The position numbers and the translations under genes were made by a program. This document shows positions 1 to 11,828 of a stretch of DNA of 64,000 bases, piece by piece. The DNA is from Pseudofabraea citricarpa (Eukaryota; Ascomycota; Leotiomycetes; Helotiales; Dermateaceae), in NCBI GenBank assembly GCA_029641185.1, contig JAPWGK010000007.1, positions 434,001 to 498,000 on the forward strand. The letters are read 5' to 3'. The first letter of the stretch is position 1, and each line of letters begins with the position of its first letter. The notes beneath the pieces are model-generated. The model was given only the letters and a program-made list of their open reading frames with translations. It had not been told where the DNA came from and ran no database searches.

Positions 1-70
1 ACTACACATTGGTAGTTCATATATATATCAACATAAGACATTCTTCACAACAATCAATCAAACAAAACCA

Positions 71-166
71 GGTCGCTTAACTCAGTTGGTTAGAGTGTGG
101 TGCTAATATCTCTGAGTCAAAACAAAGATAACGCCAAAGTCGCGAGTTCGACCCTCGTAGTGACCA
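71..166 (+). tRNA. tRNA-Ile (anticodon AAU) with a 22-nt intron
   Basis: The 7-bp acceptor stem pairs 71-77 with 159-165 (one G-T pair), followed by discriminator A at 166. The D-arm and a T-arm with the box B sequence GTTCGACCC are present. The anticodon stem TGGTG/CGCCA encloses the seven-base loop CTAATAA, giving anticodon AAT (AAU, inosine-modified in vivo), which reads isoleucine codons. The loop is interrupted after position 37 by an intron at 109-130, the usual place for eukaryotic tRNA introns. The mature tRNA is 74 nt. A T5 run follows directly downstream. Confidence 0.93.
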
Positions 167-170
167 TTTC

Positions 171-175
171 TTTTT
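171..175 (+). terminator. RNA polymerase III terminator of tRNA-Ile
   Basis: A run of five T on the coding strand starts 5 nt after the tRNA 3' end and is preceded by TTTC. T-runs of this kind stop Pol III. Confidence 0.7.
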
Positions 176-706
176 GCTTTTGTTTTGCCTCCGCCATGCA
201 TCATTCTATTGCAGACGAAGATCCGTCTTGTTCAACTTTCTTTTTTTTCGTCTCTGGAAATATGAATCGGGGGCATGTTTAGGCGAGACATAGCAATAAG
301 TGGAGTGGAGTGGATCGCAGTCACTCACGGGACTGGGACTGGCTCTCGTTGAGGACTTTAGCGATGGTTAGAGAGAGCGACGCTGAGTAAATCACTTTTA
401 TAGTAAAGCAAGAAGTGAATCTCCTAGTAAATTCTTCACCTATCCATTTCCGAGCTTGATCTGATTAAACTTCTAGGAGTTCCCCAGGGGTACCGTGCTA
501 CACAATCGCATTTGTCAAATCGTAAAATTCAGAAATTACCTATTGGATGTTTTGTAGTTTGTAACTCCGCTCTTAAATGACAGACAACCTTCGAAATATT
601 CTGGTATAAATGACAGATTCCTGAAACCATGGTGTTCAAGATATTAAAATTGTTACAGATCGTATTTCAAAACTGTGCCTGAAAATGAAGCCAAAATACA
701 CTGCTG
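176..706. other. Intergenic spacer between tRNA-Ile and the P450 3' end
   Basis: No coding region, repeat or RNA recognised. It should contain the 3' UTR of the minus-strand P450. Confidence 0.5.
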
Positions 707-2522
707 CTATGTTGCCTCCCGCCGTGTCACGCGCATCCACATATCATGCTGGATGAAGATTCCCGCACTGAAGGATTTCCAAGGTTCCTGGGGGTTGACA
801 ATAGTGAAATCAAAATGCCTCAAGAGCTGAATAATTAGAGTCAGTAGGATAGTCAAAGAAGGGAGACAACGTAAGGCTTACCTCGACAAAAACCTTATTC
901 AACTCGATCTGTGCCACGCTCTTCCCTAGACACTGCCAGCGCCCATATCCAAAAACCAAGTCGAGATTTGCCTCCTTCCGGCGGATCTCATCGGCGCTCC
1001 CTTCAAACCACCTCTCAGGCCGGAACATCTTGGCGTCGTCCCCCCACAGATTCGTATCCAACATTAGGCCAAAAGCACAGTAGCCCAACTTGGTGTTCTC
1101 GGGAACATAGTAGCCGTTGATGGTGTCACCACCGGCAGGGACGTCTTTGAACATGAGACCCGTGACGGGAGGAAAGATCCTCAGCCCTTCCTTGATGACG
1201 GCCTGGAGATAGGGCATCCTTCGAGCTTCGGCATCCGTAATTGGCGACGAGATGGGCGCGGCAGCGATCTCAGCCAGCAGACGGCCTTGCACGCGGGGAT
1301 TGGTGCTGATGTAAAGGAGCGTAGCACGCATAGCCGACGCCGTGGTATCGGAACCTGCAAGTGCAAATTAACGTTTCAACATGCTACAGCACAGAGTAAA
1401 AGGAATGTGTTACCTGCAAGGCTGTTGAACGAATTAGCGAGCTGTTGGATGGACGTTTTTTTTCTTCTTCTGGCGGCCATGCCATGTGCGTGACACGTGG
1501 GACACGGCCAAATAATAAACAACGTGATAATCACTACTGTACTTACATCTGCATGAGCGTTTCTGACTCGGCCTCGCGCTGCGTGAGCCCATGCTTCACA
1601 AACGACCCGAGCATGTCGCGCTGCACTTTCTTGTCGGGCCCGAACCTCTCGCTCACTACTTGCTTCGCTACTCCCATCACTCTCCCAAGCCCGTACACGT
1701 CCTTGTCGGTGGGCAGAAAGCTCTTCAGGAGCCGCGACTGCACGACCTGCGCCAGCCAGGGGATCGCGCCGACGAGAATCAGCACCGGGATGGTCTCCTC
1801 GGTGGTCTTGATGTAGGAGAAGACATCGTCGTCAGTATCGAGGTATCCAAAGGCTTTCCCGAAGGCGACGTCGCTGATCACATCCAGGGTGAAGAACTGG
1901 GCCTTCTGGGCGAAATCTACAGGCCTGTACACGCGCTCGGTAGACAGATACTTGGTCTCGAAGAGCTTGATCAGATTGGCTATGTTCTCATCAATGGATT
2001 TCTCTAAATGGTCATTCTCCTTCCCGCTGTACCCAGCGGCCATCTTGGATCGCAGGATGCTGTGCTTCTCGTTATCTCTCTCCGACAAGACATTGTCGTG
2101 GCTCGGGTCAATCCGCAGAGCATCATACCAATTGGATCTGCGGTAGGGAGACTTGGTGTTGAGCATCCTCCTCAGCACATCCGGGTCACTGGTAATCAGC
2201 TCGTTCGGGCCAATGCGCACGAGGGATCCTGAATAATGACGGCCATCAGTCGCTGCAGCGCAATTAATTGCCGGACGTGACGAATCTCTACCGTACCGTA
2301 TTTCTCGCACACCTCCGCCGTCTCCATGTGAATGCGTCCTGCTCTCGTCTTGCTGACGAGCCAGAACTCTGAGAAGCCGGCAGTTGCTGGACCTGGGATA
2401 TGTCGCAGCCTCAACCATGTCCGGGCTCTCTGTGCAATGGCAGCAGCGAGAACAGCCAATGCCGTCCGCGCCAACGCTGCTCCGCTCAGCATCATGACTT
2501 GTCTGCTGTATCTGGCTGACAC
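707..2522 (-). CDS. Cytochrome P450 monooxygenase (pisatin demethylase / isotrichodermin hydroxylase-like class)
   Basis: Microsomal haem-thiolate monooxygenase. Five exons (2522-2297, 2228-1547, 1421-1414, 1354-882, 826-707) encode 502 aa, the normal length. A hydrophobic N-terminus (about residues 10-30) is followed by the proline-rich hinge RHIPGP. The I-helix oxygen-binding motif AGSDTT lies near 305-310, the K-helix ExxR (EGLR) at 361-364, the FRPERW motif follows, and the haem loop FGYGRWQCLG carries the ligand Cys447. The third exon is only 8 nt (CCTTGCAG); with it the junction reads QILAGSDTT, the family consensus, and without it the frame is lost. The substrate cannot be told from sequence. 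The gene is divergent from a LaeA-like methyltransferase. It may act in secondary metabolism or detoxification. Confidence 0.9.
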
Positions 2523-3802
2523 ACCAGTACGGTACCGGTGACTTGGTCAACGATGTTGGAATCGTCCAGATTTAGAAGATGCTGACGCTCCTGGGCCCCG
2601 GCGGTGCAGAAGTAGGGGGGAGGATTCTGTTACAAATAAGAGGGGGGGAAGATGCAGTGAACTTGTGAAGGAGGAGAGAGAAGAAGCAAGCAAACCCGAG
2701 GCAATGGAAAGATGATAAAGATTGGACCTTTCATTTGCTCGCCGGGCTCGACGGCCCCTGTCGAACACTGGGATGGCATTAATAATTTAGCAGCGCCGTG
2801 GTTGACGAGGTAAGTTGTCTGGTGCAGTAGTCGCTGCAGTACTGGCAACACTACAGCGTTGTCACCGCATCTGACTGGACTTTGCACAAATCAAGGCGGA
2901 GAGCGGCAGCTTTTGGCTTGACGTGGAGCGGATGGGCGTTTGTCTGGCAGAGTCTGGCTCAAGAGGAGGGGAGGTCAATAATAGAAGTCAGTAGAGGCCC
3001 GTCGCCAAGGGCAAGCTACAGGCAAGCTATAGCATTGCCTCTCTCTACCTGTGCGCCCGGAAACGGCCTGCGCAGTGCACAGTGCACACTACTGCACAGT
3101 TCGCACAGCGTGCGCTCGGCAGTTTCCCCGGCCTTTCAGGGCATCCAGTTGCACCAGTCACGCCAGTCTCGCCAGTCCAGGGCTGGGTCCAGGGCTTGGT
3201 CCAGGCATGACAGGCGCTCGCTCTCTCAGCCTTCAGGGCTTCAGGGCTTCAGCACTCCAAGTCTCCAAGAGAACCCACCCCAACCACACCCAGACCAAAC
3301 CCCGCCATCCATCCATCCATCCATCGCAATCAATTGGGAACGGAACGGGCCACCACCACTACAGTACAGTTCACTACACTACACTACTGTACACTACAGC
3401 ACATCTGCGGTATCCCCGAGATTCCCATCTCCTACCCCCCAACGTCATCTCATGAGCTTCGACCCTTCCACTTCCAACCTCTGTGCGTTACCCTTTACAA
3501 CTATCGCATTCTTACCTTTCACATCCCCTCCGCTCTCTTTCCCATCAGAGAATGAGGGATGTCTGACGACCAGAAAACCCCCATCATAGTGGCATAACCG
3601 TTGACGAGATCAATGTCATATCGGATGTTGTTTCATGACGGCGGCAGGAAACACATTTTCTGAGAAAAAGCAAAAAAAGGCAACCCTACCAGGTGATAGC
3701 GCCGAGGCCAGGGCACCTCACACTCAGACAACAGCAGACATCCATCTCTCCCCCTTGGTGGCTGCCACAAATCTTTTGCCTCGTTCATCTATTTGCACAA
3801 AG
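2523..3802. promoter_or_regulatory. Divergent promoter between the P450 and the LaeA-like methyltransferase
   Basis: 1.28 kb with no supported gene. ORFs here lack domains and have repeat-driven composition. The half near the methyltransferase (3060-3400) is dense in short direct repeats, listed separately. CT-rich stretches typical of fungal promoters lie just upstream of 3803. Confidence 0.45.
3060..3400. repeat. Cluster of unrelated short tandem repeats
   Basis: Several different short repeats occur within 340 bp: AGTGCAC twice around 3073-3088, CGCCAGTC-like units around 3160-3178, GGGTCCAGGGCTTGGTCCAGG-like units at 3185-3205, GGGCTTCA twice at 3236-3252, CCAT about five times at 3304-3324, and CACTACA-type units at 3356-3400. 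They lie upstream of the methyltransferase start. Confidence 0.7.
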
Positions 3803-5539
3803 ATGGCTTCGCCCGACTCACGCTCGTTTGCCGGCCGTCACTCACCCCCCGCACAAAGATCTCCTGAGCAGCATCCGCTTCAGCAGCAGCATGAGATTCC
3901 GGGTGGGGATTGTCAGCAGGAGCCCGGAACGCCATCTCCGGTACAGATTGACGATCAGCCACTACACGCCCAGGCGCATCAAGATGAGCAGGATCAGGTG
4001 CCGGGACAGGTGATTCCTGATACCGATGTAGGTTTGCCATTTCAAGTATCAGAATTGAATGGAACTGACTGTTCTTAGAGTGTCGCTGAATTTGATGATT
4101 TTCAAGATCATGATTCTACGCTTGGAGACGTGAGTGCCCATTTTTGGCCGGTTGGAATGCAGTTATTCATGTATTCGACCAGGATGACGATATGAGTTCA
4201 ACAATGTCTATTATGTCCAGTATAATGAAATTCCGCGAGGAGAATGGCAGAACGTATAATGGTTATGGGAGTCGGAGTAAGTTGCACCTCTGCTGTCTTC
4301 TTAGCCATCGCTAATAAATACAGCATACGTATTACCGAACGACGAGGTAGGACGATATGTCGGCTTGAAAACGACGAGGAGACTAATCAGTAGCAGCCCG
4401 AAATGGACCGACTTGATTTTCAACATCACTTGTTGGCCTTGACTTTTGATCAGCAGATGACTGTATGTCCGATTGGAAAAGTCCATCGAGTTCTCGACGT
4501 CGGCACGGGAACTGGGATCTGGGCAATTGATTTTGGTAAGGGACTCGTGATCGGTTGTGGCGGGAAACCAGCTAATCAGTTCTCAGCGGAGGAGCACCCT
4601 GAATCTGTCGTGATCGGAGTTGATGTCAGTCCAATCCAGCCGCTCTTGTGAGTCTCGTGTCTCGGTCTAGCATAAAACGACGCTGAGAGTAAAGTAGTGT
4701 TCCCCCGAATTGCGAATTTGAGATCGATGATCTGGAGAAGCCATGGACCTTCTCTTACAAGTTCGACTTTATCCACAGTCGAATGATGACAGGCTCGTTT
4801 CAAGACTGGCCGAGATTCGCAGAGCAATGTTACAAGTTTGTCACATCCTCTCACGCATCTTGACAAGATTGCTGATGCCCTTTTCAGTAACCTAGAACCT
4901 GGTGGTTGGGTCGAAATGATCGATGTATCATTTCCCAATCGCTCCGACGACAGCACACTCGCCCACGACTCGGCCCTTCAACAATGGGGAAACTACATGT
5001 TGGAAGCGAGCATCAACCTTAAATGTCCCTTGAACACAGCCGAGACGTACCGCGGTCTGCTCCAAGACAGTGGCTTTGTCGGGATTGTAGAGAAAGTATA
5101 CAAGTGGCCGCAGAACCGCTGGCCGACGGACAAGAAGTTTAAAGAGATTGGTGTGTTTTCTTTTCTTTGCTTCTGTTCCTCGTTTGGAGAGGGAAGTGGG
5201 CTGACTTTTTTCCTTCTTTTCTTTTGCGGGGAGCAGGCCTATGGACCATGGAGAACTTCACTAGCAACCTCTCGGGACTCAGCGCCGCGCTGTTCACCCG
5301 TGGCCTCGGCTGGTCCATGGAGGATCTCGAGGTCTTCCTCGTCAATGTTCGCAAGGAGATGCGTGATCAGAAGATCCATTCTTATTGGCCCATGTGAGAC
5401 ACTCTTCCCTCCCTACCTACCTGATCTCTCTTTCCAACTACAACGCCCTCTTCTCATCTCATCATACGTACGTCCTGATGCTGAGAAATTATTTAGTTAC
5501 GTTGTCTATGCCCAGAAGCCTAAAACGGCCCAGGATTAA
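3803..5539 (+). CDS. LaeA-like SAM-dependent methyltransferase
   Basis: Class I methyltransferase of the fungal LaeA/UMTA type, members of which affect secondary metabolism; the substrate is unknown. Ten exons (3803-4027, 4079-4129, 4183-4276, 4324-4346, 4394-4535, 4587-4647, 4698-4835, 4888-5150, 5237-5393, 5497-5539) give 398 aa. The first ~100 residues are Gln/Pro/Asp-rich and probably disordered. The family signature LPNDE..MDRLDFQHH leads into SAM-binding motif I, VLDVGTGTGIWAIDF (about 164-178), then EIDDLEKPW, the post-I region FIHSRMMTGSF and the motif III-like NLEPGGWVEMID. Exon 4 is a 23-nt microexon encoding TYVLPNDE. The start is the first ATG in frame with an acidic, PQ-rich leader. 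Alternative acceptors 3 nt apart at 4394/4397 could add or drop one Gln. Confidence 0.88.
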
Positions 5540-6336
5540 AGGGAGGACTGCTCGGCAAGTTGCCAAGATATGTGTGGCTCTGAGAGAGGAAGAGAGAGGA
5601 AAGAGAGTTCACTGTAAATGTTAGCGAGGCGTTTTCTTTCCCTGCCTACCTATTCCTTATTTCTTGTTTCTTCTTTGTACTCTGGGACTTTGGGGATTTA
5701 TCTATCTACCTTACGGAGGCGGAACACAAAAGAGGGGAGGGAAGAGGTATGATAGATTTGATCGTGTTTGCATCGGCATCGGCATCGGCGTGGGAGAAGA
5801 TCCCTGGTTGGCTGGCAGGTTCGTTGGCTGGTAGGTTGCTAGCTTGGTTCATCGGTCGGTCGCTCATCATACATGTGTATATCCCGTATATTGTGAATAA
5901 GTAGTACGTTTCATTCCCGTCCCTTTTTCTTTGTGTGTTGGTTGCATCAGGTAGCAGCGGGTACAGAGCAGAATATAGTATATATTGCCGGCCTGCTTAT
6001 CTGAGATATCTGTTCATCTATCTTGGATTTCTTTTTTTTTTTTATAAAAAAAAGATTGGTTTGGTTTGGTTTGGTTCAGTTCCATGTCTTCTGCTGCTGA
6101 GTTGGGATACGAGACTTGGGGGAAGGGGGAAGGGGGAAGTGTATAGAATGTTTTTTTCTTTCTTTTCTTTTTCTTTTTGTGAGAATACATCTGTAGGCTC
6201 TCTAGTACTACTGTATAGCCGAACTGCCATAGAGTTTCCGAAAGTGCTATGTACCTGTACATGTTAACCTATCCGAGATACATACGTAGCCTGTAGGTAG
6301 TTTTATGGAGTTTTTTTGTTATAAGAAAGAGGAAGA

Positions 6337-6404
<68 letters not shown>

Positions 6405-6605
6405 ATCAGCAAGGGATATTCAAAAGATAAAGAAAGAGCCAAGAATAAATAAATATATGATATCTCGTCCATCCGTAAAATGCTAAAAAGAAATGCCAAA
6501 GAAAAAAAAAACAGAAGATTCATCCATCCATTCCTTCATCCATCAATACAACATAACCCAACATAACATAACCCAACCAAAGAGAAAAGAAATCCCCCCA
6601 AGGAA
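5540..6605. other. Convergent 3' region with simple repeats
   Basis: 3' flanks of the methyltransferase (+) and the rhodopsin-like gene (-). It contains CATCGG repeats near 5771-5789, GGTTT repeats at 6058-6076, a large GA microsatellite and CATC-type repeats near 6520-6545. No gene seen. Confidence 0.6.
6331..6402. repeat. (GA)n microsatellite
   Basis: About 60 bp of almost perfect GA dinucleotide repeat, interrupted once by an extra A (GAAGAG near 6368), flanked by a GAAGAG stretch. It lies in a convergent 3' region. Confidence 0.95.
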
Positions 6606-8063
6606 TCATGAAATCATCACATCGACGCGCTTATGGATCCCAACGACGCTACTCCTCTCCCTCTCCCTCTCTCTGTCCCTGTCTCGATCCCTCGCAGCCG
6701 GTGCCAAGATCTCCTCGTCGCTCTCGCCGCGCTCCGTCAGGTTGCGGCTCGTGACCGTGACGCGGTACTTGCTGCCCTCGCGCTTCGGCATGCTCCCCAG
6801 ACCAATCTCAGGCTCGGGCTGCATGTAGTACTTGTGGCGCGGGTTGTTGGACGACGACGGCAGGTTGCGCGACGTCAGGTTCTTGGTCGTTTCCAGGAGC
6901 GTCGCGAAGAGCGGCCGCAGCGCTGGCAGCGACGCCGCCATGATCCCGATGTACAGCTCGATGCTGTTCCATATGAAGTAGGAGTCGTTGCTGTGCAGGG
7001 TTGTTAGTTTTTTTTTTTTTTTTGCTCTGAGCTGGATTTTGGTCTTGACTTTGGTTTGGGCTGAGGAGAAGAGAGGACTTACAATGTGTAGTCCGGCGTC
7101 GAGTAGAATTTGGACTGCAGCACGGATTTCACTATCGAGCATGCACACGCGCTGTTACCCCGGACATGATCAGTAGGTGTCTCTCTTGTCTTTTAAAATG
7201 GGACAGCCTTCTTACAAGAATCCGAGACTGAGAATCCCGATTAGTGTTATGCGGGTTCGCTTGTTGATCTGGAGATTCCAGACGATGGGGATGGGGAGAC
7301 AGGCGAAGAGGACGTCCGTCACGATGTTGATACCTGTTCGTGTCAGGTCAGTCAGTACTGCAGCTTTTGCGTGCGAGAAGAGTGGCACGAACAGCTGTTG
7401 AACAAGCCAATGCTCGTAAAAGTCGCTTTGGAATAGCAGTTGGATGTTGCGACGATGTTCAGATTCCAGCTCGCATCGACGGGTATGCAGGCAAATACTA
7501 AAGTGCCTATGCAAGCGACCGTAAATGCAACCAGGAACACTATCTCTCTTATTATTATAGTTCTCGCATGCAGGAATACAAAGGCAGACTTACCGACAAC
7601 GCCGACGAGAAATCGCTTGTAGTTCTTGCCTGGTACGAGACGCAAGAGGAAGAATGCCAGAGAGATCTTGACGAGACTAATGCCAACCGTCACGAGGATC
7701 GAGTGGAAGAAATTCCAGTGCAGCATCTTGATCATATGCGGTAGTGAGATGTCAGCTTGGTGATGGCCGAGGCCCCAATGGATCTCGCCGATGAAGCATA
7801 TGAACACTCCAATGCCCATAAGCTGTGAGATATTAGTACTTTGGTTCTTTTGATAGAATAGATATCTGTATTACCATTGCAGTAGAACAGATCCAGTCAT
7901 CGACACCCATCGTCTTCAGCATGACAGCGCGAACGTAGATCCGCAACCCCATGATGACAAAGGTGAACCAGCAGAAGAATGCATTGATGGCGAGAATGGA
8001 AGCTGAATTGGTCTCATCGGGATTCGACTGACGTGCCATTAATGCTGGCGTTATTGAAGGCAT
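6606..8063 (-). CDS. Fungal rhodopsin-type (PTH11-like) seven-helix integral membrane protein
   Basis: Plasma-membrane protein of the large fungal family with a rhodopsin-like seven-helix domain, often called PTH11-like or SAT4-like. Six exons (8063-7875, 7822-7594, 7539-7393, 7333-7216, 7151-7083, 6990-6606) encode 378 aa. Visible helices include ILAINAFFCWFTFVIMGLRI, MGIGVFICFIGE, HSILVTVGISLVKISLAFFL, VFLVAFTVACIGTLVFACI, IVTDVLFACLPIPIVW and ELYIGIMAASLPALRPLF. Family landmarks are GVDDW after the first helix pair, KISLAFFLLR, PDYT..NDSYFIWNSIE and PALRPLF. The charged C-tail ends in a DRDRDRERERERE-like run. Intron 3 uses the weak donor GTTCGT. There is no CFEM domain. A receptor role is known for some relatives only. 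Confidence 0.85.
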
Positions 8064-10514
8064 ATTGACGGTCCTAACATATGTCGGTCTCTGCCGAAGT
8101 AATTCCTACGCCGACAGGATTCGGATCGACGGTACTATAAAGCCACGAGGAAGATCGATCCTTCGGGTTCTAAAAAGGTGAGACAGCGGTCGAACTAGCT
8201 TGAACGTCGATCAACTCGAGAGCGAGTATCAAGATGAGATTGATACTGGGAGGGACGGTTTCATGGTTTGCACATCGCTCGTCCACTGCCTACAAAAGGA
8301 GATGGTGTTGCGAAGAGGGTTTCTGGGTGCCATGATTCGTTTTCTACTGCTCTCTCTTTCTTGCCTCTCCATTTCTCTCTCTGCACCTAGCCCGGAGTCA
8401 GTTGCGTTTCGTGGACTGTCTCGTTGGGGGAATCTCCCTTGCAGAGCTATGTCCAACAGGGTTGTCGACGAACCGGCATCCGCACTCCATCTTCTGGCGG
8501 TACTCGGCCGTTCTCGAATGTGACAATATTTGGACTGAAGTTGGCCATTTGGTATTTTCCATCGTACCCAGGACTCCGAGGGTATTGAGTAGTATCTTCG
8601 ATCCCTGGCCGGCACATATAAAACCCACACATAAGATCTCATCAGCCCAGAAAGGCTCAACGGCCCATCTCGTTGCTCTTTTCAGCCGTTCCTGGTATGC
8701 AGGTACGACAAACGAGATTTCGAGAGGCATCTCTTGACGGAGGGAAATATGACATGTACGGTTCGTGGCCATGGCGCCGTCAACGATTGCACGTTTCGAC
8801 GGTTTCCCGGGGACAGCAGCCGCTTCTGGAAGGTCACAATATCCAGGTACAACGAGTCGATGTCTGGTACGAGCAACAAGAGCCAACCACTGGGTTCAGG
8901 AGAGGCAAGCTAGTGTGCTCAAACCGAACATGTGCATCGGAAGAACCAGCAGGCGGGGTGAACGGGGCGTGGCCGTGGCAAAAAAGAAAAGCCATAGCAG
9001 TGCTGTACGGCACTGCTGCAGAAATATATTACTCACAACCTGCCAGGGTCGTGAGATTTGGGGGAGTTCTCTCCCGCTGTGAAATTCCCGAATGGTAGAC
9101 CTCCGTCCGATTGACTGGCTAATCAAATGTGGAGACGGCCTGCACCTTGACAGAAGAGTCTTCTCTTCTTCTCTTGGCGAACCGCAGCTCTGTAGCACTT
9201 GCCAGTCTGCCAGATCGTGATGTGAGATTGTGCATGGGTGCCATTCTCTCGAGCCCTGTAGCAAGACATGGAGGAGAGAATTCCTGTTGGTCCGCATGGC
9301 TGGGCCTGAATGAAGGTGGCAGCAGCCCCGCACTGTGTCTGTCTTTGTGGCTTGCAAATGTGCCGGAGCCATACGGCAGTACAGTATAAAGCCATTGTGC
9401 CAGAGGTAACCATTGGCGATGATGTGGATGTAGATTGAAGTGGTGAAGTGAAGCAGACGTGGCGAACAGTTGCAAGAAATTGAAGAAGTCCGAATAGAGT
9501 TAATTGTCCTTGCGTCGGTTACCTCTTATCTCGCTCGGCAGCCCCCGCTACCGTACTGCTTACACAGAATGAATATATGGGCCTGGCCCTCCTCCACTTG
9601 AGGTCTTTGACCTCTGAGGAGATCCGTGATGGCGTTGAAAAAGGGGGGCGGCATCTCAACCGGTCGACAATCACCGCCATCCCCACTCGACAAGCATCAT
9701 CAGCACGTACACTACGAACTGATCGGTGGCAACCATGTGTCCGCTCCGCTGTATGCGACCCAAAACAATGCCATGCACGTAAGCCTGCCAAGCTTTGCTT
9801 TGCCATTATCAGATGCTTCGACGTTTGAACCCGATGGCTCTGACGACTGACGGCAACGGGTGTTACATTTCAAAGGGAGCTCCCGAGTAGGCTGTTCTCC
9901 TTGCACCATCACAAATATCAATTGAATTTTTCTGTGGTCCAGCTGCGTCTCTCTGCCAACCACGATTCCATCACCATTTCCTGCCCCATGCTTAGTGGTT
10001 ATGCGGGACGGAAGTCTTCTAGAACGAGAGGCGCAACAAAGATGGCTAGTCCGTCGCCAATCTTGTAAGCACCAACACGTCGCGAACCGAGGAGGGCATT
10101 GTGGTACGTCTACGTCTCTGGAAAGCTTGGACCGAGCAAGCCACGCATGGCAACATGGCAACATGGCAGCATGGACATGGGCCATTATCTACCTCCCTCC
10201 CGGAAATCGGACACGTTGGGGCTTGAAGTTCGTCTTGCCCTCGATTCGATAAATTGGAACTCCACCATTGTAAATGCCGAGAGACCGACTATCCTCAGAC
10301 CCTTGGTCGAGGGTTCTGACCCCTCTTCAATCGTGTCGATGTCCGTTGGTCAGACGTTACCAATTGGACGGATCGCGTGAAGCATCTAGTTCAAATACTG
10401 GAAGGTGTCTCGTCGGAAAAGAAGCATCAGCAGGAGCTTCAATACTGTTGTGTTTCAAGTTTGATAGCTTTCCCCTCGTCACATTCATTTATCCGTGAGC
10501 TTTTCGTCTCTGCC
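8064..10514. other. Long divergent spacer without recognised gene
   Basis: 2.45 kb between the rhodopsin-like gene (-) and the tyrosinase (+). ORFs up to about 160 codons occur on both strands but overlap one another, lack domains and lack consistent splice partners. A short CATGGCAA-type repeat lies at 10144-10178. Promoters of both flanking genes must lie here. Confidence 0.45.
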
Positions 10515-11828
10515 ATGCGTTTCCAATCCCATGCAGCTGCCGTACTGGCAGCGGCTGCCGGTGCCATTGCGTACACACCTTCTTCGACGGCCCAGACAGA
10601 TGCTCTAGCTGCTTTGGGCTTACAGAATCTCGCTGCCGTTGAACAGGATAATTCTGTCAACTCTACCTGTACTCTGGCAACAGCAGCCGTTCGACGAGAA
10701 TGGTAAGTTAATTCCGGTACATGTCTGTTGAATATATGCTAAATCATGACGTAGGGGTACGCTCTCCAACACTGAGAGGGTCGCATATACCGATGCAGTC
10801 AACTGCTTGATGGACTTACCATCTCGCCTTGACCCCGCCGTTGCACCTGGTGCCAAGAGCAGATATGATGACTTCGTTGCCATTCATATCAACCAGACCT
10901 TGACCATTCACGGAACTGCCAATTTCCTCACCTGGCACAGATATTTCGTCTGGGTCTATGAAGAAGCGCTGAGAAATGAGTGTGGTTACACTGGATATCA
11001 GCCGTATTGGAACTGGGGCAAATATGCTGTAAGTGAATAACTACCTTTAGGCTTCTGTATCTCTTGGCTGATCACCTGAATCAGTTTGATCCCGTCAACA
11101 GCCCGATCTTTGATGGCTCTGCTTACAGCATCGGAGGAAATGGTGAGTACGAGGAGCATGGCTGCACCGAGGCTCTCCCAACTCTCATCAACTGCATTCC
11201 TCCTGGAGAAGGTGGCGGGTGTGTCACCACTGGTCCCTTTGCAAAGTAAGCCTGTTCTCCGCATTTTCCTCGAAATCAATCTTAATTCTTTCTTAGCATG
11301 ACCGTCAATCTTGGGCCAGTTTCGCCAACGCTCGACGAGCCTGAGGTCGTCCCCGTAGCAGGGCTTCTGGATTACAATCCCCGCTGCCTCAAGCGCGACG
11401 TGTCCGTGTGGGTGTCAAGCCAATGGACGACGGACGACAACTCCACGTCGCTGTTGACGGAAAACCCGGACATCTACTGGTTCCAAACCGTCATGCAGGG
11501 CGACTTCGCCTCTGGCTTCTACGGCGTGCACACGGGCGGCCATTTCACCATCGGCGGCGACCCAGGCGGAGACATCTTCGTCTCGCCCGGCGACCCTGCA
11601 TTCTGGCTCCATCACGGACAGATCGATCGCACGTATTGGGTCTGGCAGAATCAGGATCTCGCTGCGAGGCAGAATGCCATCTCTGGTACTATCACCCTCA
11701 ACAACTCTCCGCCCTCCCGCAACGGAACGCTCGATGATGTTATCGACCTGAATGTCTTGGCGGATCCTATCACGATTGCGGATGCTCTGTCGACTATGTC
11801 TGGACCCTTCTGCTATGTTTATGCGTAG
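10515..11828 (+). CDS. Short secreted tyrosinase (type-3 copper phenol oxidase)
   Basis: Oxidises monophenols or o-diphenols to quinones with a binuclear copper centre. Four exons (10515-10702, 10755-11028, 11085-11245, 11297-11828) give 384 aa. An N-terminal signal peptide is followed by CuA histidines H107 (AIHIN), H115 (IHGT) and H124 (FLTWHRYF), with the family stretch YEEALRNECGY.GYQPYWNW, and by CuB histidines H286 and H290 (GVHTGGHF) and the HH pair at 313-314 (DPAFWLHHGQID). It lacks the long C-terminal cap of mushroom-type tyrosinases, so it belongs to the short secreted group. It is not beside pigment or quinate genes. A role in phenolic oxidation outside the cell is inferred. Confidence 0.92.

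Noticed and set aside
2882..3589. 235-codon plus-strand ORF upstream of the methyltransferase
   Set aside because: Composition follows the repeats (Ser/Gln/Pro-rich), and a second frame is also open; promoter DNA is the simpler explanation.
8229..9475. Several overlapping minus-strand ORFs (up to 162 codons) between the rhodopsin-like gene and tyrosinase
   Set aside because: They overlap in all frames, contain no motif, and no splice signals join them; treated as chance ORFs.
9712..10185. 157-codon minus-strand ORF
   Set aside because: Biased Cys/Ser/Arg composition, no domain, overlaps plus-strand ORFs of similar size.
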